64,000 nucleotides of DNA, taken from contig JAVLCC010000005.1 in the NCBI GenBank assembly GCA_031580995.1, forward strand, positions 3,051 to 67,050, in the 5' to 3' direction. Positions 52,548 to 61,074 of the stretch are shown piece by piece (position 1 is the first letter of the stretch; each line of letters begins with the position of its first letter). The notes under the pieces are model-generated. The model had not been told where the DNA came from. It saw only the letters and a program-made list of their open reading frames with translations, and made no database searches. This DNA is from CAJXVY01 sp031580995 (lineage in GTDB: Bacteria > Actinomycetota > Actinomycetes > Actinomycetales > Microbacteriaceae). The position numbers were made by a program, and so were the translations under genes.

Positions 52548-53195
52548 ATGCGCGAGGTCTTCCAGCAGGAACTCTCAGAGGTTCAGGACCGACTAGTAAC
52601 AATCGCTAGCGAAGCAACCGAGACAATGAAGCTTGCCACACAGGCCTTTCTCACATCAGATGTTGCTCTAGCTGATCAGGCTTTAGAAAAAGCCGATGCC
52701 AACGAAGCCCACGCTTTGGACCTAGATGAACTGGTAATCAAAGTGCTAGCAACTCAGGGACCAGTTGCCAAGGACCTACGAATTTTGGTTAGTGCACTAA
52801 GAATGAGTGCTTCTTTGGAGCGCATGGGAGGCCTTGCCGGTCACATCGCAGCTATTGCAAGATTTCGCTACCCAGGAAGTGCTATCCCAGAGGTTGTCCG
52901 CCCAGTTTTTGAAAAGATGAGCGAATTGGATGTTGCTCTCGGTGAGCGCTGTGTGGAGCTTTTGAAAAACACCAGCCTGGACGAAGCAACACAGATTGCC
53001 GATGCAGATGATGAAGTAGACAAGCTTCACAAGCAGGTGTTTGACATTGTCTTAGCAGATGACTGGAAAGAAAATGCCATGTTCACAGTGGATGTCACTC
53101 TGGCAAGTCGCTACTTCGAGCGCTTTGCTGACCACGTTGTGGACATCTCAGACAAGGTTCGCTACCTAAACACAGGTGACTGGACCGAAAACTAA
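52548..53195 (+). CDS. phoU: Phosphate signalling protein PhoU
   Basis: PhoU is the negative modulator between the Pst transporter and the phosphate two-component system. The 215-aa protein is a pair of three-helix bundles with the FQQELSEVQDRL start and two PhoU motifs, DDEVDKLHKQVFD and RYFERFADHVVDISD. AGGAG lies five to six bases before the ATG. Stop codons of phoU and the convergent gpmA gene overlap by four bases. Confidence 0.95.
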   Translation: MREVFQQELSEVQDRLVTIASEATETMKLATQAFLTSDVALADQALEKADANEAHALDLDELVIKVLATQGPVAKDLRILVSALRMSASLERMGGLAGHIAAIARFRYPGSAIPEVVRPVFEKMSELDVALGERCVELLKNTSLDEATQIADADDEVDKLHKQVFDIVLADDWKENAMFTVDVTLASRYFERFADHVVDISDKVRYLNTGDWTEN

Positions 53196-53929
53196 GCTTT
53201 CCCCTGATTGGCAACGCTCGCAGCTCCCGCTGCGGCAGCCTCTGGGTCTAGATATTCTGCAGGTCTAACTGGCTTGAAATTTTCATCCAATTCGTAATGC
53301 AGCGGAATTCCGGTTGGAATGTTCAGCTCTGAAATCTCATCATCGCTGATTCCATCAAGGTGCTTCACTAATGCTCTTAGAGAATTTCCATGAGCGGTCA
53401 CTAAAACAGATCCCCTGCTTGCTAGCTCTGGTTGGATGCTCTCCTCCCAATAGGGAAGCATCCGATCTAGGACATCTTTTAGGCATTCGGTTTTCGGAAC
53501 CTCAACACCTGAATATTTCTCCTCCCCCGACTGATCAAATTCACTTCCAGCTTCAATTTCTGGGGGTGGAACATCAAAACTTCTTCTCCAGGTTTGGAAT
53601 TTCTCAGCACCGAATTGTTCAAGTGTCTGTGCTTTGTCTTTCCCCTGCAGTGCTCCGTAGTGGCGCTCGTTTAATCGCCAATCACGAATTACATCCAGCC
53701 AGGAAAGATCTGCCTCAGCAAGAGCAATTTCTGCTGTGTGGATGGCTCTTTTCAATCTTGAAGTAAATAAAACCTTTGGAGCCAGTCCTGATTCACGAAG
53801 CAATTCGCCTGCTCTTTTGGCCTCTTCCCTACCTTGGTCAGTTAGCCCAACATCCACCCATCCGGTGAAGAGATTTTTTTGATTCCATTCGCTGTTTCCG
53901 TGACGGAGAAGTATTAGCTGATAAGTCAT
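53192..53929 (-). CDS. gpmA: 2,3-bisphosphoglycerate-dependent phosphoglycerate mutase
   Basis: This glycolytic enzyme interconverts 3- and 2-phosphoglycerate. The 245-aa protein starts LILLRHGNSEWNQKNLFTGW (active-site RHG histidine), with NERHYGALQG and VTAHGNSLRALVKHLDG later, as in the dPGM family. The eno gene, which takes the next step, is at the left edge of the window. It is preceded by ygfZ on the same strand, nine bases away, and ends in the overlapping stop codon with phoU. Confidence 0.95.
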   Translation of the reverse strand: MTYQLILLRHGNSEWNQKNLFTGWVDVGLTDQGREEAKRAGELLRESGLAPKVLFTSRLKRAIHTAEIALAEADLSWLDVIRDWRLNERHYGALQGKDKAQTLEQFGAEKFQTWRRSFDVPPPEIEAGSEFDQSGEEKYSGVEVPKTECLKDVLDRMLPYWEESIQPELASRGSVLVTAHGNSLRALVKHLDGISDDEISELNIPTGIPLHYELDENFKPVRPAEYLDPEAAAAGAASVANQGKA

Positions 53930-53938
53930 GGCAATAGC

Positions 53939-54883
53939 TTAGGGCTTATTGCTGAGGCGTAATTTGGGCATCTTTGGAATGTCACTTGTTGACCCCGCTG
54001 ACTGCGGAACCAAGATCTCCTGGGTTGCTCCCAAACCGTTTTCAAATTTCAATTCAGCCATCGGGTCAACATTGCGCTTGATTAGCGCCAATGCAATTGG
54101 GCCTGCCTCGAAGTGATTGCCGACAGCGGTGATTTTTCCAATAACGCGCTCATTGTGAATCAGCTCATCGCCAACCTCAGGCAAATCAGTCCCGTCCTCC
54201 AAATACAACATGGTGAGTCTTCTGGGAGGGTGGCCAAGCTTATGCACCTTCGCAACCGCCTCTTGACCTTTATAACAACCCTTCTGCAAATGAACAGCAG
54301 AGGTCAATAAATCCAGTTCATGAGGCAAGGTCTTTTCATCAATCTCAGTCTCAGCTGGTCTCCCTGCATAGATACGCAGGGGTTCGATGGTTTCAAAATC
54401 AATCAGCTCTGCAGGCAATTCATCTAAAACATTCAAAAACAGCGGGTGAGAGATATTTCTTGTTCCGTAGCGATAGCCACCTATTCGGATCTCTGGCCAG
54501 ATGTCCTGCCAGAAAACATCGGAGATCGGTTTATTGAAACTTGCAACGATGTTTTCATCACCTTTTTTAATCTCCACAATTTTTCTAAAGCGCATCTTCA
54601 ATAAATAATCATGCAATTCATCAATGGAATCTTTGTTTGTAATCAAAAGCAATGAGTCATCGGTTGCAATCACACGGATGATTTGCTGGATTCTTCCCTG
54701 CGCATCCAAAGACAACGTCTCCACTGAATCCCCAGCACTCAAATCATCAAGTTTTTGACTGAATAGGCTATTTAGCCAGCTCAGTCTGTCTTCCCCAGAG
54801 ACGCGCACTAAACCAAAGTTAGTTTCCGCATTCACCTCCCCCTCAGAAAACATTCGCTGTCTGATTAGGGGGTTTTCATTCAT
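53939..54883 (-). CDS. ygfZ: YgfZ/GcvT-family folate-binding protein
   Basis: YgfZ-type proteins use folate to support iron-sulfur cluster enzymes. The 314-aa protein shows the KGCYKGQE motif of the family (K-G-C-Y-x-G-Q-E) with its conserved Cys, plus an aminomethyltransferase-like fold. It overlaps the nitrobindin-like gene by four bases upstream and precedes gpmA. The folate-binding call is by family. Confidence 0.88.
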   Translation of the reverse strand: MNENPLIRQRMFSEGEVNAETNFGLVRVSGEDRLSWLNSLFSQKLDDLSAGDSVETLSLDAQGRIQQIIRVIATDDSLLLITNKDSIDELHDYLLKMRFRKIVEIKKGDENIVASFNKPISDVFWQDIWPEIRIGGYRYGTRNISHPLFLNVLDELPAELIDFETIEPLRIYAGRPAETEIDEKTLPHELDLLTSAVHLQKGCYKGQEAVAKVHKLGHPPRRLTMLYLEDGTDLPEVGDELIHNERVIGKITAVGNHFEAGPIALALIKRNVDPMAELKFENGLGATQEILVPQSAGSTSDIPKMPKLRLSNKP

Positions 54884-55476
54884 GATTCTCTTTCTAACCT
54901 TGCTGATGCGTGGCTTGAGAGCGGATTACCTAAAGCGGCAATATCCCATGCCCATAATAAAGCTCCGTCTACTAGACCAAACATACGCTGTCCAGCTGAG
55001 TATTCCTTGGCGTGGGGGGATCTCAACACAGCATCGGTGGCCAATTGAACTCTGCCACCTTTGATGTTTCCAAAATAAAGCTCGCTGATCCCACTTGGCT
55101 GCATGATTCCAGCTTCGATATCAAAGCCTTCATCGTTGTTTCTGTATTGCTCTAGGTCTTCACGGGTTTTGATGTCCCGCTCACCTTTCGCTGGCAGTAA
55201 TCCCGGTCCTGCATCCCCAGCTTGGGCATCCCGCGCTAAACGCCAGTAGCCCAATTCACTTGGCAACAGCAGGTCTTCTTTGGAGGATTTGACGTTTGAT
55301 TCGTATTTCAAATAGTTATCGCCGTTATGAGTGAAACTGATTGTTTGTGAAAACTCGGTTTCTATTTCCTTGTCGCCATCGTTATAGCTAATTACACCTG
55401 TTCCCCGCCATAGGCCAACCAGAAAGGCAAAGGGGGTGAGTTCAAGCGGTAGATCGGTTGGTAGTTGAAAAACCAA
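54880..55476 (-). CDS. Nitrobindin-like FABP/heme-binding beta-barrel protein
   Basis: A 198-aa beta-barrel protein of the DUF1794/nitrobindin family. LVGLWRGTGVISY is the conserved G-x-W-x-G-x-G signature, and the C-terminal NPLSSHASARLER contains the histidine that coordinates heme in the characterised members, so heme binding is plausible. It starts at TTG 55476, immediately after the stop of a 36-aa frame. It overlaps the ygfZ start by four bases. A role in NO or peroxynitrite chemistry is known for some relatives, but not shown here. Confidence 0.83.
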   Translation of the reverse strand: MVFQLPTDLPLELTPFAFLVGLWRGTGVISYNDGDKEIETEFSQTISFTHNGDNYLKYESNVKSSKEDLLLPSELGYWRLARDAQAGDAGPGLLPAKGERDIKTREDLEQYRNNDEGFDIEAGIMQPSGISELYFGNIKGGRVQLATDAVLRSPHAKEYSAGQRMFGLVDGALLWAWDIAALGNPLSSHASARLERES

Positions 55477-55587
55477 CTACTTCTGACCCTTATACAGCTT
55501 GTATATAACCAAACCACTGACTCCAGCAATCGCAAGCGATGCCAAAACCAACAGTCCTAAAAAGAAAATTTCCAGAGCTAAAAGCAT
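55477..55587 (-). CDS. Small single-helix membrane protein (36 aa)
   Basis: A short frame that a 60-residue cutoff would miss. The ATG at 55587 follows AGGA at a spacing of seven bases. The peptide is an acidic N-terminus, a hydrophobic helix (about residues 7-28) and a short basic end, YKLYKGQK. The stop codon touches the TTG start of the nitrobindin-like gene, and an 84-aa membrane protein gene ends nine bases upstream, so it is embedded in a tight operon. Function unknown. Confidence 0.6.
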   Translation of the reverse strand: MLLALEIFFLGLLVLASLAIAGVSGLVIYKLYKGQK

Positions 55588-55596
55588 GTTTCCATC

Positions 55597-55851
55597 CTAG
55601 ACCAGCAACGCAAAAGCCGTAGCGATAACAATGATTCCTAAAGATCCCGTTGCAACATAAACCATTTGCCTAACAGTTTCATTTGGTCTTGCAACCACCA
55701 GGTGTTGCAATGAAACCAATGCCAGTGATCCGGCAGCCAGCATTCCAAAGATTGGGAATCTGTCTTGAGCATCAATGGCGAGGCTTGCAAAAATGGCCAC
55801 CCCAGCAACCAATAGCCAGATGCTGACTATTGGTGCCCAATGTTTTATCAC
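55597..55851 (-). CDS. Small three-helix membrane protein, function unknown
   Basis: An 84-aa hydrophobic protein with three predicted membrane helices (about residues 7-25, 35-50 and 63-83). I do not recognise the family. It heads a minus-strand group of the 36-aa protein, nitrobindin-like, ygfZ and gpmA genes and is divergent from the GlnR-like regulator gene. Confidence 0.6.
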   Translation of the reverse strand: MIKHWAPIVSIWLLVAGVAIFASLAIDAQDRFPIFGMLAAGSLALVSLQHLVVARPNETVRQMVYVATGSLGIIVIATAFALLV

Positions 55852-55921
55852 AGGGTCAATCTACCGAATTTTCCCGCCCCGAGGCTTCTAAGGCTATTCT
55901 TGGGGGAAGAAAGTAGCGGTT

Positions 55922-56599
55922 ATGGCAAGAATTATTGTTTTATCAAATGACTCAGTTGAGCCACCGCTGCCTGCCCTGGGGTTAATGAACCACAGCGTTA
56001 GCTACCTTCCCGCTGAGGCCGCTGCCTTGGTGAATGCACCCAATCATGACCTAACACTTTTGGATGGTCGTAAAGATCTAACTGAAATCAAATCCCTTGC
56101 CCAATTGCTTCACAGCGCTGGACGCTCAAGGCCGCTGCTACTGATTTGTGGGGAGGGAATGCTCACCACTCTGAACCCCGATTGGCACGTTGATGATTTC
56201 ATTCTCACAAGTGCTGGGCCTGCCGAGATTGAGGCACGCATCAGGCTTTCATTAGAAAAGGTCCGCTCAGGTGCAGATCTGCCAACCGGGCTAAAAATCG
56301 ATGAGGGAAGTTTTAGCGCAAAGATCAACGGCAAGAACCTGGACCTAACCTTCAAAGAGTTCGAACTTCTGAGATATCTAGCCGATCACTCAGGTCAGGT
56401 GCTAACCCGTGAGCAACTACTCAGTGAGGTCTGGGGCTATGACTATTTCGGGGGAACCAGAACAGTTGATGTGCACATAAGAAGGCTTCGCGCAAAACTT
56501 GGCGAGATGGAATCGCTAATCACCACCGTGAGAAACGTCGGCTACATGCTCACCAAAGAATCCAGAGCAAAAAGTGAAGCAAATTCAAACTCTGAGTAA
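55922..56599 (+). CDS. Atypical OmpR-family (GlnR-like) response regulator
   Basis: The 225-aa protein has a receiver-like N-terminal domain that keeps one aspartate (LTLLDGRKDL) but lacks the usual acidic pair near the N-terminus (it has SND) and the invariant lysine, so phosphorylation is unlikely. The C-terminal half is an intact winged-helix domain with LTREQLLSEVWGYDYFGGTRTVDVHIRRLRAKL. This is the GlnR/Rv0818 pattern of orphan actinobacterial regulators. It is directly upstream of ppk1, 40 bases away, so it could regulate it. Confidence 0.83.
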   Translation: MARIIVLSNDSVEPPLPALGLMNHSVSYLPAEAAALVNAPNHDLTLLDGRKDLTEIKSLAQLLHSAGRSRPLLLICGEGMLTTLNPDWHVDDFILTSAGPAEIEARIRLSLEKVRSGADLPTGLKIDEGSFSAKINGKNLDLTFKEFELLRYLADHSGQVLTREQLLSEVWGYDYFGGTRTVDVHIRRLRAKLGEMESLITTVRNVGYMLTKESRAKSEANSNSE

Positions 56600-56639
56600 A
56601 GAAGATTAACTGCCCCAATCATCGGTGTTTGTTTATGCC

Positions 56640-58733
56640 ATGCTTAACCCTGTGATTGATGAAACTACCCTGCCCGCTAATCGCTTCAGTGAGCGCGAGC
56701 TAAGTTGGCTTGATTTCAATCAAAGGGTTTTAGAACTGGCCGAAGACGAATCACTGCCACTTTTAGAGAGAGTTCACTTTCTCTCGATCTTTGCATCCAA
56801 TCTGGATGAGTTTTTCATGGTCCGAGTCGCAAGCCTCAAGCGTCGAATCGCAACTGGGATTGCAGTCCCAAGTGCCAGTGGTCAAGACCCGCAAGAAGTG
56901 ATTGAGCAAATTGCCTCTAGAAACCGCGAATTGCAAGCAAGGCATGCTGAAGTTTTCAGAGATGAAATCAATCCACTATTGGACAAGGCTGGGATTGACA
57001 TCCTGCACTGGTCGGAGTTGACAGAGGATGAAAAACAAGAGCTGAATAAGTTTTATGAGCAACAGATCTTTCCCGTTCTGACTCCACTGGCTGTTGACCC
57101 AGCTCACCCTTTTCCCTATATCTCGGGATTGAGCCTGAACCTGGCGGTTGTTCTTAGAAATCCAGCAAACAACTCAGAGCATTTTGCAAGAGTGAAAGTC
57201 CCGCCACTGCTTCCTCGGTTTGTGAAGGTTCCAAATGCTGAGAAAAACCGCTTTGTGCCACTTGAGGACATAATCGGTGAAAACCTGGAAGCACTGTTTC
57301 CAGGAATGGAAGTTGTTCAGCACCACACTTTCCGTGTAACCAGAAATGAAGACTTAGAGGTTGATGAGGAAGAAACTGACAACCTTCTGAACCAATTAGA
57401 AAAAGAACTCCTGAGACGCAGGTTTGGACCTCCGGTGAGACTGGAGGTGGCAGAGGATATTGACCCGCAGGTGCTGAGCATTTTGCAAAGAGAGCTAAAT
57501 ATCGAACAAACCGATGTTTATCACCTACCAGAGCCATTGGACCTAACTGGTTTGACAGCAATTGCATTTATGCGAATGCCTGAACTGCAATTTGACTCTC
57601 ACCCGATCACCACCAATAGATACCTAAAATCAGCCGATGATGAACCTGCGGATATCTTTGGTTCATTGCGTGAGCGTGATGTTTTGCTTCACCACCCATA
57701 CGAGTCATTCGCAACCAGCGTGCAGGCCTTTTTAGAACAAGCCTCCAATGACCCGCAGGTTTTAGCCATCAAGCAAACGCTTTATAGAACAAGCGGTGAT
57801 TCACCAATCATTGATGCCTTGATTCAGGCTGCTGAAAGTGGCAAGCAGGTTTTGGCAGTGGTGGAGATCAAAGCAAGGTTCGATGAGCAAAACAACATCA
57901 CTTGGGCTAAAAAGCTTGAAAGTGCTGGAGTGCACGTGGTCTATGGCCTGGTGGGACTAAAGACTCACTGCAAGCTCTCACTTGTTATTAGACAGGAATC
58001 CGGTGGCCTCAGACGCTACTGCCACGTGGGAACAGGTAACTACAATCCAAAAACTGCAAGGTTTTATGAAGACCTTGGGCTATTAACCTCCGATGACACA
58101 GTTGGTGAGGACCTAACAAAGCTTTTCAATAAACTCAGTGGCTTCTCAACCACTAGCGAATATGAATCCATCATCACCTCCCCGGTTGGTATCCGCGAGG
58201 GACTGACCTCAAAAATCCAGCGCGAGGCAGAGATCGCCCAGTCTGGGAAACCAGCTCGCATCAGATTGAAAATGAACTCGCTGGTTGATGAGCAAATTGT
58301 CGATGAGCTTTATTTGGCAAGCCAGGCTGGCGTGAAAATCGAAGTGGTAGTAAGAGGTATGTGTGCGCTGATTCCTGGTGTCGAAGGTCTCAGTGAAAAC
58401 ATCAGCGTTAGATCTATCTTGGGCAGATACCTCGAACACTCGAGAATCTTTGCCTTCGATAACGATGGCGACCCAGAAATCTATATCGGCTCTGCAGACA
58501 TGATGCACAGAAACCTTGATCGCAGGGTTGAGGCCATTGTTCGCCTCAGCCAAGCTGATCACATTAATGAACTGCATGAAGTGTTTGATTTGGCGATGAG
58601 TGATGAAATCTCCGCTTGGGATCTAAACAAAGAATCCCAATGGATTAGAACAACCAGTGGCCCAAGTGGTCAATTGGCTGATTATCAAGATATGTTGATG
58701 CAGAGAACACTGGAGAAAAAGAAACTGCGCTAA
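56640..58733 (+). CDS. ppk1: Polyphosphate kinase 1
   Basis: Ppk1 makes polyphosphate from ATP. The product is 697 aa from the ATG at 56640 (a GTG at 56625 would add five residues). The N-terminal RELSWLDFNQRVLELA and FFMVRVASLKRR, the conserved CHVGTGNYNPKTARFYED with the phosphorylated histidine, and HSRIFAFDNDG with the second catalytic histidine are all present. The mutT1-like gene starts at the ppk1 stop, an arrangement known from M. tuberculosis (ppk1-mutT1). Secure. Confidence 0.94.
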   Translation: MLNPVIDETTLPANRFSERELSWLDFNQRVLELAEDESLPLLERVHFLSIFASNLDEFFMVRVASLKRRIATGIAVPSASGQDPQEVIEQIASRNRELQARHAEVFRDEINPLLDKAGIDILHWSELTEDEKQELNKFYEQQIFPVLTPLAVDPAHPFPYISGLSLNLAVVLRNPANNSEHFARVKVPPLLPRFVKVPNAEKNRFVPLEDIIGENLEALFPGMEVVQHHTFRVTRNEDLEVDEEETDNLLNQLEKELLRRRFGPPVRLEVAEDIDPQVLSILQRELNIEQTDVYHLPEPLDLTGLTAIAFMRMPELQFDSHPITTNRYLKSADDEPADIFGSLRERDVLLHHPYESFATSVQAFLEQASNDPQVLAIKQTLYRTSGDSPIIDALIQAAESGKQVLAVVEIKARFDEQNNITWAKKLESAGVHVVYGLVGLKTHCKLSLVIRQESGGLRRYCHVGTGNYNPKTARFYEDLGLLTSDDTVGEDLTKLFNKLSGFSTTSEYESIITSPVGIREGLTSKIQREAEIAQSGKPARIRLKMNSLVDEQIVDELYLASQAGVKIEVVVRGMCALIPGVEGLSENISVRSILGRYLEHSRIFAFDNDGDPEIYIGSADMMHRNLDRRVEAIVRLSQADHINELHEVFDLAMSDEISAWDLNKESQWIRTTSGPSGQLADYQDMLMQRTLEKKKLR

Positions 58734-59689
58734 TGAAAATCTACGCTGCGGGCATTATTTGCTGGAGATTAGAAAAAAGCCAATTCAAGGTATTGATCGT
58801 TCACCGTGGTCAATACGATGACTGGGGATGGCCCAAGGGCAAACAAGACCCCGGTGAAACGCTTCCGGTGACAGCAGTCAGAGAAACCAAAGAAGAAGCG
58901 GGCATGAAAGTCCGCCTTGGCAGAAAACTCACCGAGATCCGCTACGACCTTCCAAAGGGAATCTCCAAAGAAGTTCACTACTGGTCATCAAAAGTCACCG
59001 ATAAAGAACTTACGAAAGCAAAATTCAAACCCAATAAAGAAATCGATGAGATTCGCTGGGTAACAGTTGACGAGGCAGAGAAATTACTCACCTACGACAG
59101 AGACAAAGAATTACTGCAGCAAGCCTTTGAGTTATTTCAAAAAAGCGAGCTGGAGACACGCGCAATTATTGTCCTCCGTCACGCTCAAGCAATGCCCAGA
59201 GGCGAATGGAGCAAAACTGATGGAGAAAGACCGCTGACTGCAACAGGAGAGCTTCAAGCCAAGTCACTAACAAAGCTTTTGGGTGCATTCAACATAAGAC
59301 GCGTTGTCACATCTCCTTGGAAGAGATGTCTTGACACAGTGAAGCCATTTGGAAAAAAGCAGAAACTAAAGATTATTGAGAGATCTCAGCTAAGCGAATT
59401 GGGCAATAAACGAAACCCGGCAAAGACAACCAGGGTTATTAAAGACAGCCTGAAAGAGCATAAGTCAATGATTCTCTGCACCCACAGACCAGCTCTGCCC
59501 ACAGTTTTAGACACCATCAGCGATTACGCCAAAAACGACAAAAGCGTTGAAATCCATGAAGGAAGAACTCTTGCTCCCGCAGAGATGATGGTTATTCGAA
59601 TGTCACTAAAGACCCGCCAGGTAGTTGGCGTTGAGACCTATAACGCACCAGAGCAGATTCAGAAAGACTTGAGCCCAGCGGCAAAGTGA
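58733..59689 (+). CDS. mutT1: MutT1-like Nudix/histidine-phosphatase fusion
   Basis: The 318-aa protein has an N-terminal Nudix domain (Nudix box GKQDPGETLPVTAVRETKEEAGM) and a C-terminal SixA-type histidine phosphatase domain (IIVLRHAQA with the RH motif, then TSPWKRCLDTVKP). Mycobacterial MutT1 has the same two domains and hydrolyses 8-oxo-dGTP and diadenosine polyphosphates; that function is inferred here. It overlaps the ppk1 stop by one base. The PHO boxes before pstS follow downstream. Confidence 0.9.
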   Translation: MKIYAAGIICWRLEKSQFKVLIVHRGQYDDWGWPKGKQDPGETLPVTAVRETKEEAGMKVRLGRKLTEIRYDLPKGISKEVHYWSSKVTDKELTKAKFKPNKEIDEIRWVTVDEAEKLLTYDRDKELLQQAFELFQKSELETRAIIVLRHAQAMPRGEWSKTDGERPLTATGELQAKSLTKLLGAFNIRRVVTSPWKRCLDTVKPFGKKQKLKIIERSQLSELGNKRNPAKTTRVIKDSLKEHKSMILCTHRPALPTVLDTISDYAKNDKSVEIHEGRTLAPAEMMVIRMSLKTRQVVGVETYNAPEQIQKDLSPAAK

Positions 59690-59731
59690 ACAAAGGGCTT
59701 CGCTGGAAACGCAGTGGGTTTCGGGCTAAGT

Positions 59732-59764
59732 GTTTACCGATTGTTTACTCAATGTCCAGTAGTA
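59732..59764 (+). promoter_or_regulatory. PHO-box-like direct repeats before pstS
   Basis: GTTTACCGATT, GTTTACTCAAT and GTCCAGTAGTA begin at exactly 11-base intervals (59732, 59743, 59754). The first two match the GTTCACC-type PHO box, the third is weak. They lie about 90 bases before the pstS start and are the likely binding site of the RegX3-like regulator (inference). Confidence 0.75.
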
Positions 59765-59823
59765 ATTAGCTATCACTACCTAGTTTTGACCTCGCCTACG
59801 CAAACTTAGGAAAGGTAATGTAA

Positions 59824-60984
59824 ATGGACAAGCTTGTAAAGCTTTCAGCACTGGCAATCACCGGTGCATTGGTCCTCAGCGGCTGTGCAGCAGCCAACGA
59901 GGAACCAGAGGAGGAGACAACAACCGACTCTTCATCTTCAGACAGCTCAACTGACTCATCAACCGATGAGGCAGAAGAGGCACCAGCTCTGGAGGGAACC
60001 TTGGATGGTTCAGGTGCATCTTCAATGGCCTCAGGTCAGGAAGCATGGGTAGCCGGTTTCCAGGCAGAGAACCCAGGCGTCACCGTGAACTACAACCCAA
60101 CCGGTTCAGGAACCGGTCGTGACCAGTTCGAGCAGGGCTTGACCTTTTTCACAGGTTCTGACTCCGCTCTAAAGCAGGAGGAGCTAGACACCCCTCACCC
60201 AAACTGTGACCCAGTAGACGGTCCAATGTTCGAGTTCCCAATCTGGATCTCTCCAATCGCCATCATGTTCAACCTTGACGGCATTGACTCATTGAACATG
60301 ACCCCTGACACAGTTGCTCAGATCTTCACTGGCGAGATCAACAACTGGAGTGACCCAGCAATCACCGCTGACAACCCAGGCGTTGACCTACCAGACCTAG
60401 CCATCACCGCGGTTCACCGTTCAGATGAGTCAGGTACCACCGGTAACTTCACCGACACAATGGCAAAAGCCGCTCCTGACACTTGGTTGCTAAACGGCGA
60501 GAACGCCGGTGACTTCGAGTCATGGCCAGCCGAGTGGGGTGGCGAAGGTGGACAGGGTACCTCTGGTGTCGTAGCAGCTATCGAAGCTGGTAACGGAACC
60601 ATTGGTTACGCTGACGCATCTCGTGTAGGTGACTTCGGAACCGTAGCTTTCGGTGTAGGTGACGAGTTCGTCCCTTACTCAGCTGAAGCTGCAGCAAAGA
60701 TCGTGGACGTTTCACCAACAGTTGATGGACGCCCAGACACCATGTTGACCTATGACCTAGACCGCGCAACCCAGGAGTCAGGAACTTACCCAGTAGTTCT
60801 AATCTCTTACCTCCAGGGCTGCATGGACTATTCAGATGACGAGCAGGCAGAGCTTGTAAAGGCTTACGCTCGCTACATGCTCTCAGCTGAGGGTCAGCAG
60901 TTCGCATCTGACAATGCTGGTAACGCACCTATCTCGAACGAACTTCGTGAGAAGGCGCTAGCCATCATTGACCAGGTACAGTAA
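59824..60984 (+). CDS. pstS: Phosphate ABC transporter substrate-binding lipoprotein PstS
   Basis: PstS captures phosphate outside the membrane. The 386-aa product opens with the signal peptide and lipobox ALVLSGCAA (Cys21), then an acidic Ser/Thr/Asp-rich linker to about residue 55, and the phosphate-binding domain with ASSMASGQEAW, PTGSGTGRDQF and HRSDESGTTGNF. The codon choice looks distinct (frequent GAC, AAC, CCA, GGT), consistent with high expression; this is a visual impression. Start ATG follows GGAAAGG. It is the first gene of pstSCAB. Confidence 0.94.
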   Translation: MDKLVKLSALAITGALVLSGCAAANEEPEEETTTDSSSSDSSTDSSTDEAEEAPALEGTLDGSGASSMASGQEAWVAGFQAENPGVTVNYNPTGSGTGRDQFEQGLTFFTGSDSALKQEELDTPHPNCDPVDGPMFEFPIWISPIAIMFNLDGIDSLNMTPDTVAQIFTGEINNWSDPAITADNPGVDLPDLAITAVHRSDESGTTGNFTDTMAKAAPDTWLLNGENAGDFESWPAEWGGEGGQGTSGVVAAIEAGNGTIGYADASRVGDFGTVAFGVGDEFVPYSAEAAAKIVDVSPTVDGRPDTMLTYDLDRATQESGTYPVVLISYLQGCMDYSDDEQAELVKAYARYMLSAEGQQFASDNAGNAPISNELREKALAIIDQVQ

Positions 60985-61005
60985 GTAACCAATCCTTGAT
61001 TGGTC

Positions 61006-61043
61006 AATCAGCCCGGGCTCGCTAACCCGAGCCCGGGCTGATT
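61006..61043 (+). repeat. 16-bp inverted repeat between pstS and pstC
   Basis: AATCAGCCCGGGCTCG and CGAGCCCGGGCTGATT are perfectly complementary with a six-base loop (61022-61027). There is no T-run after it, so it is more likely a processing or stability hairpin that favours PstS over PstCAB than a terminator. Confidence 0.8.
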
Positions 61044-61074
61044 CACAAAAATTTAGATTCACAAGGGAGTAGAA

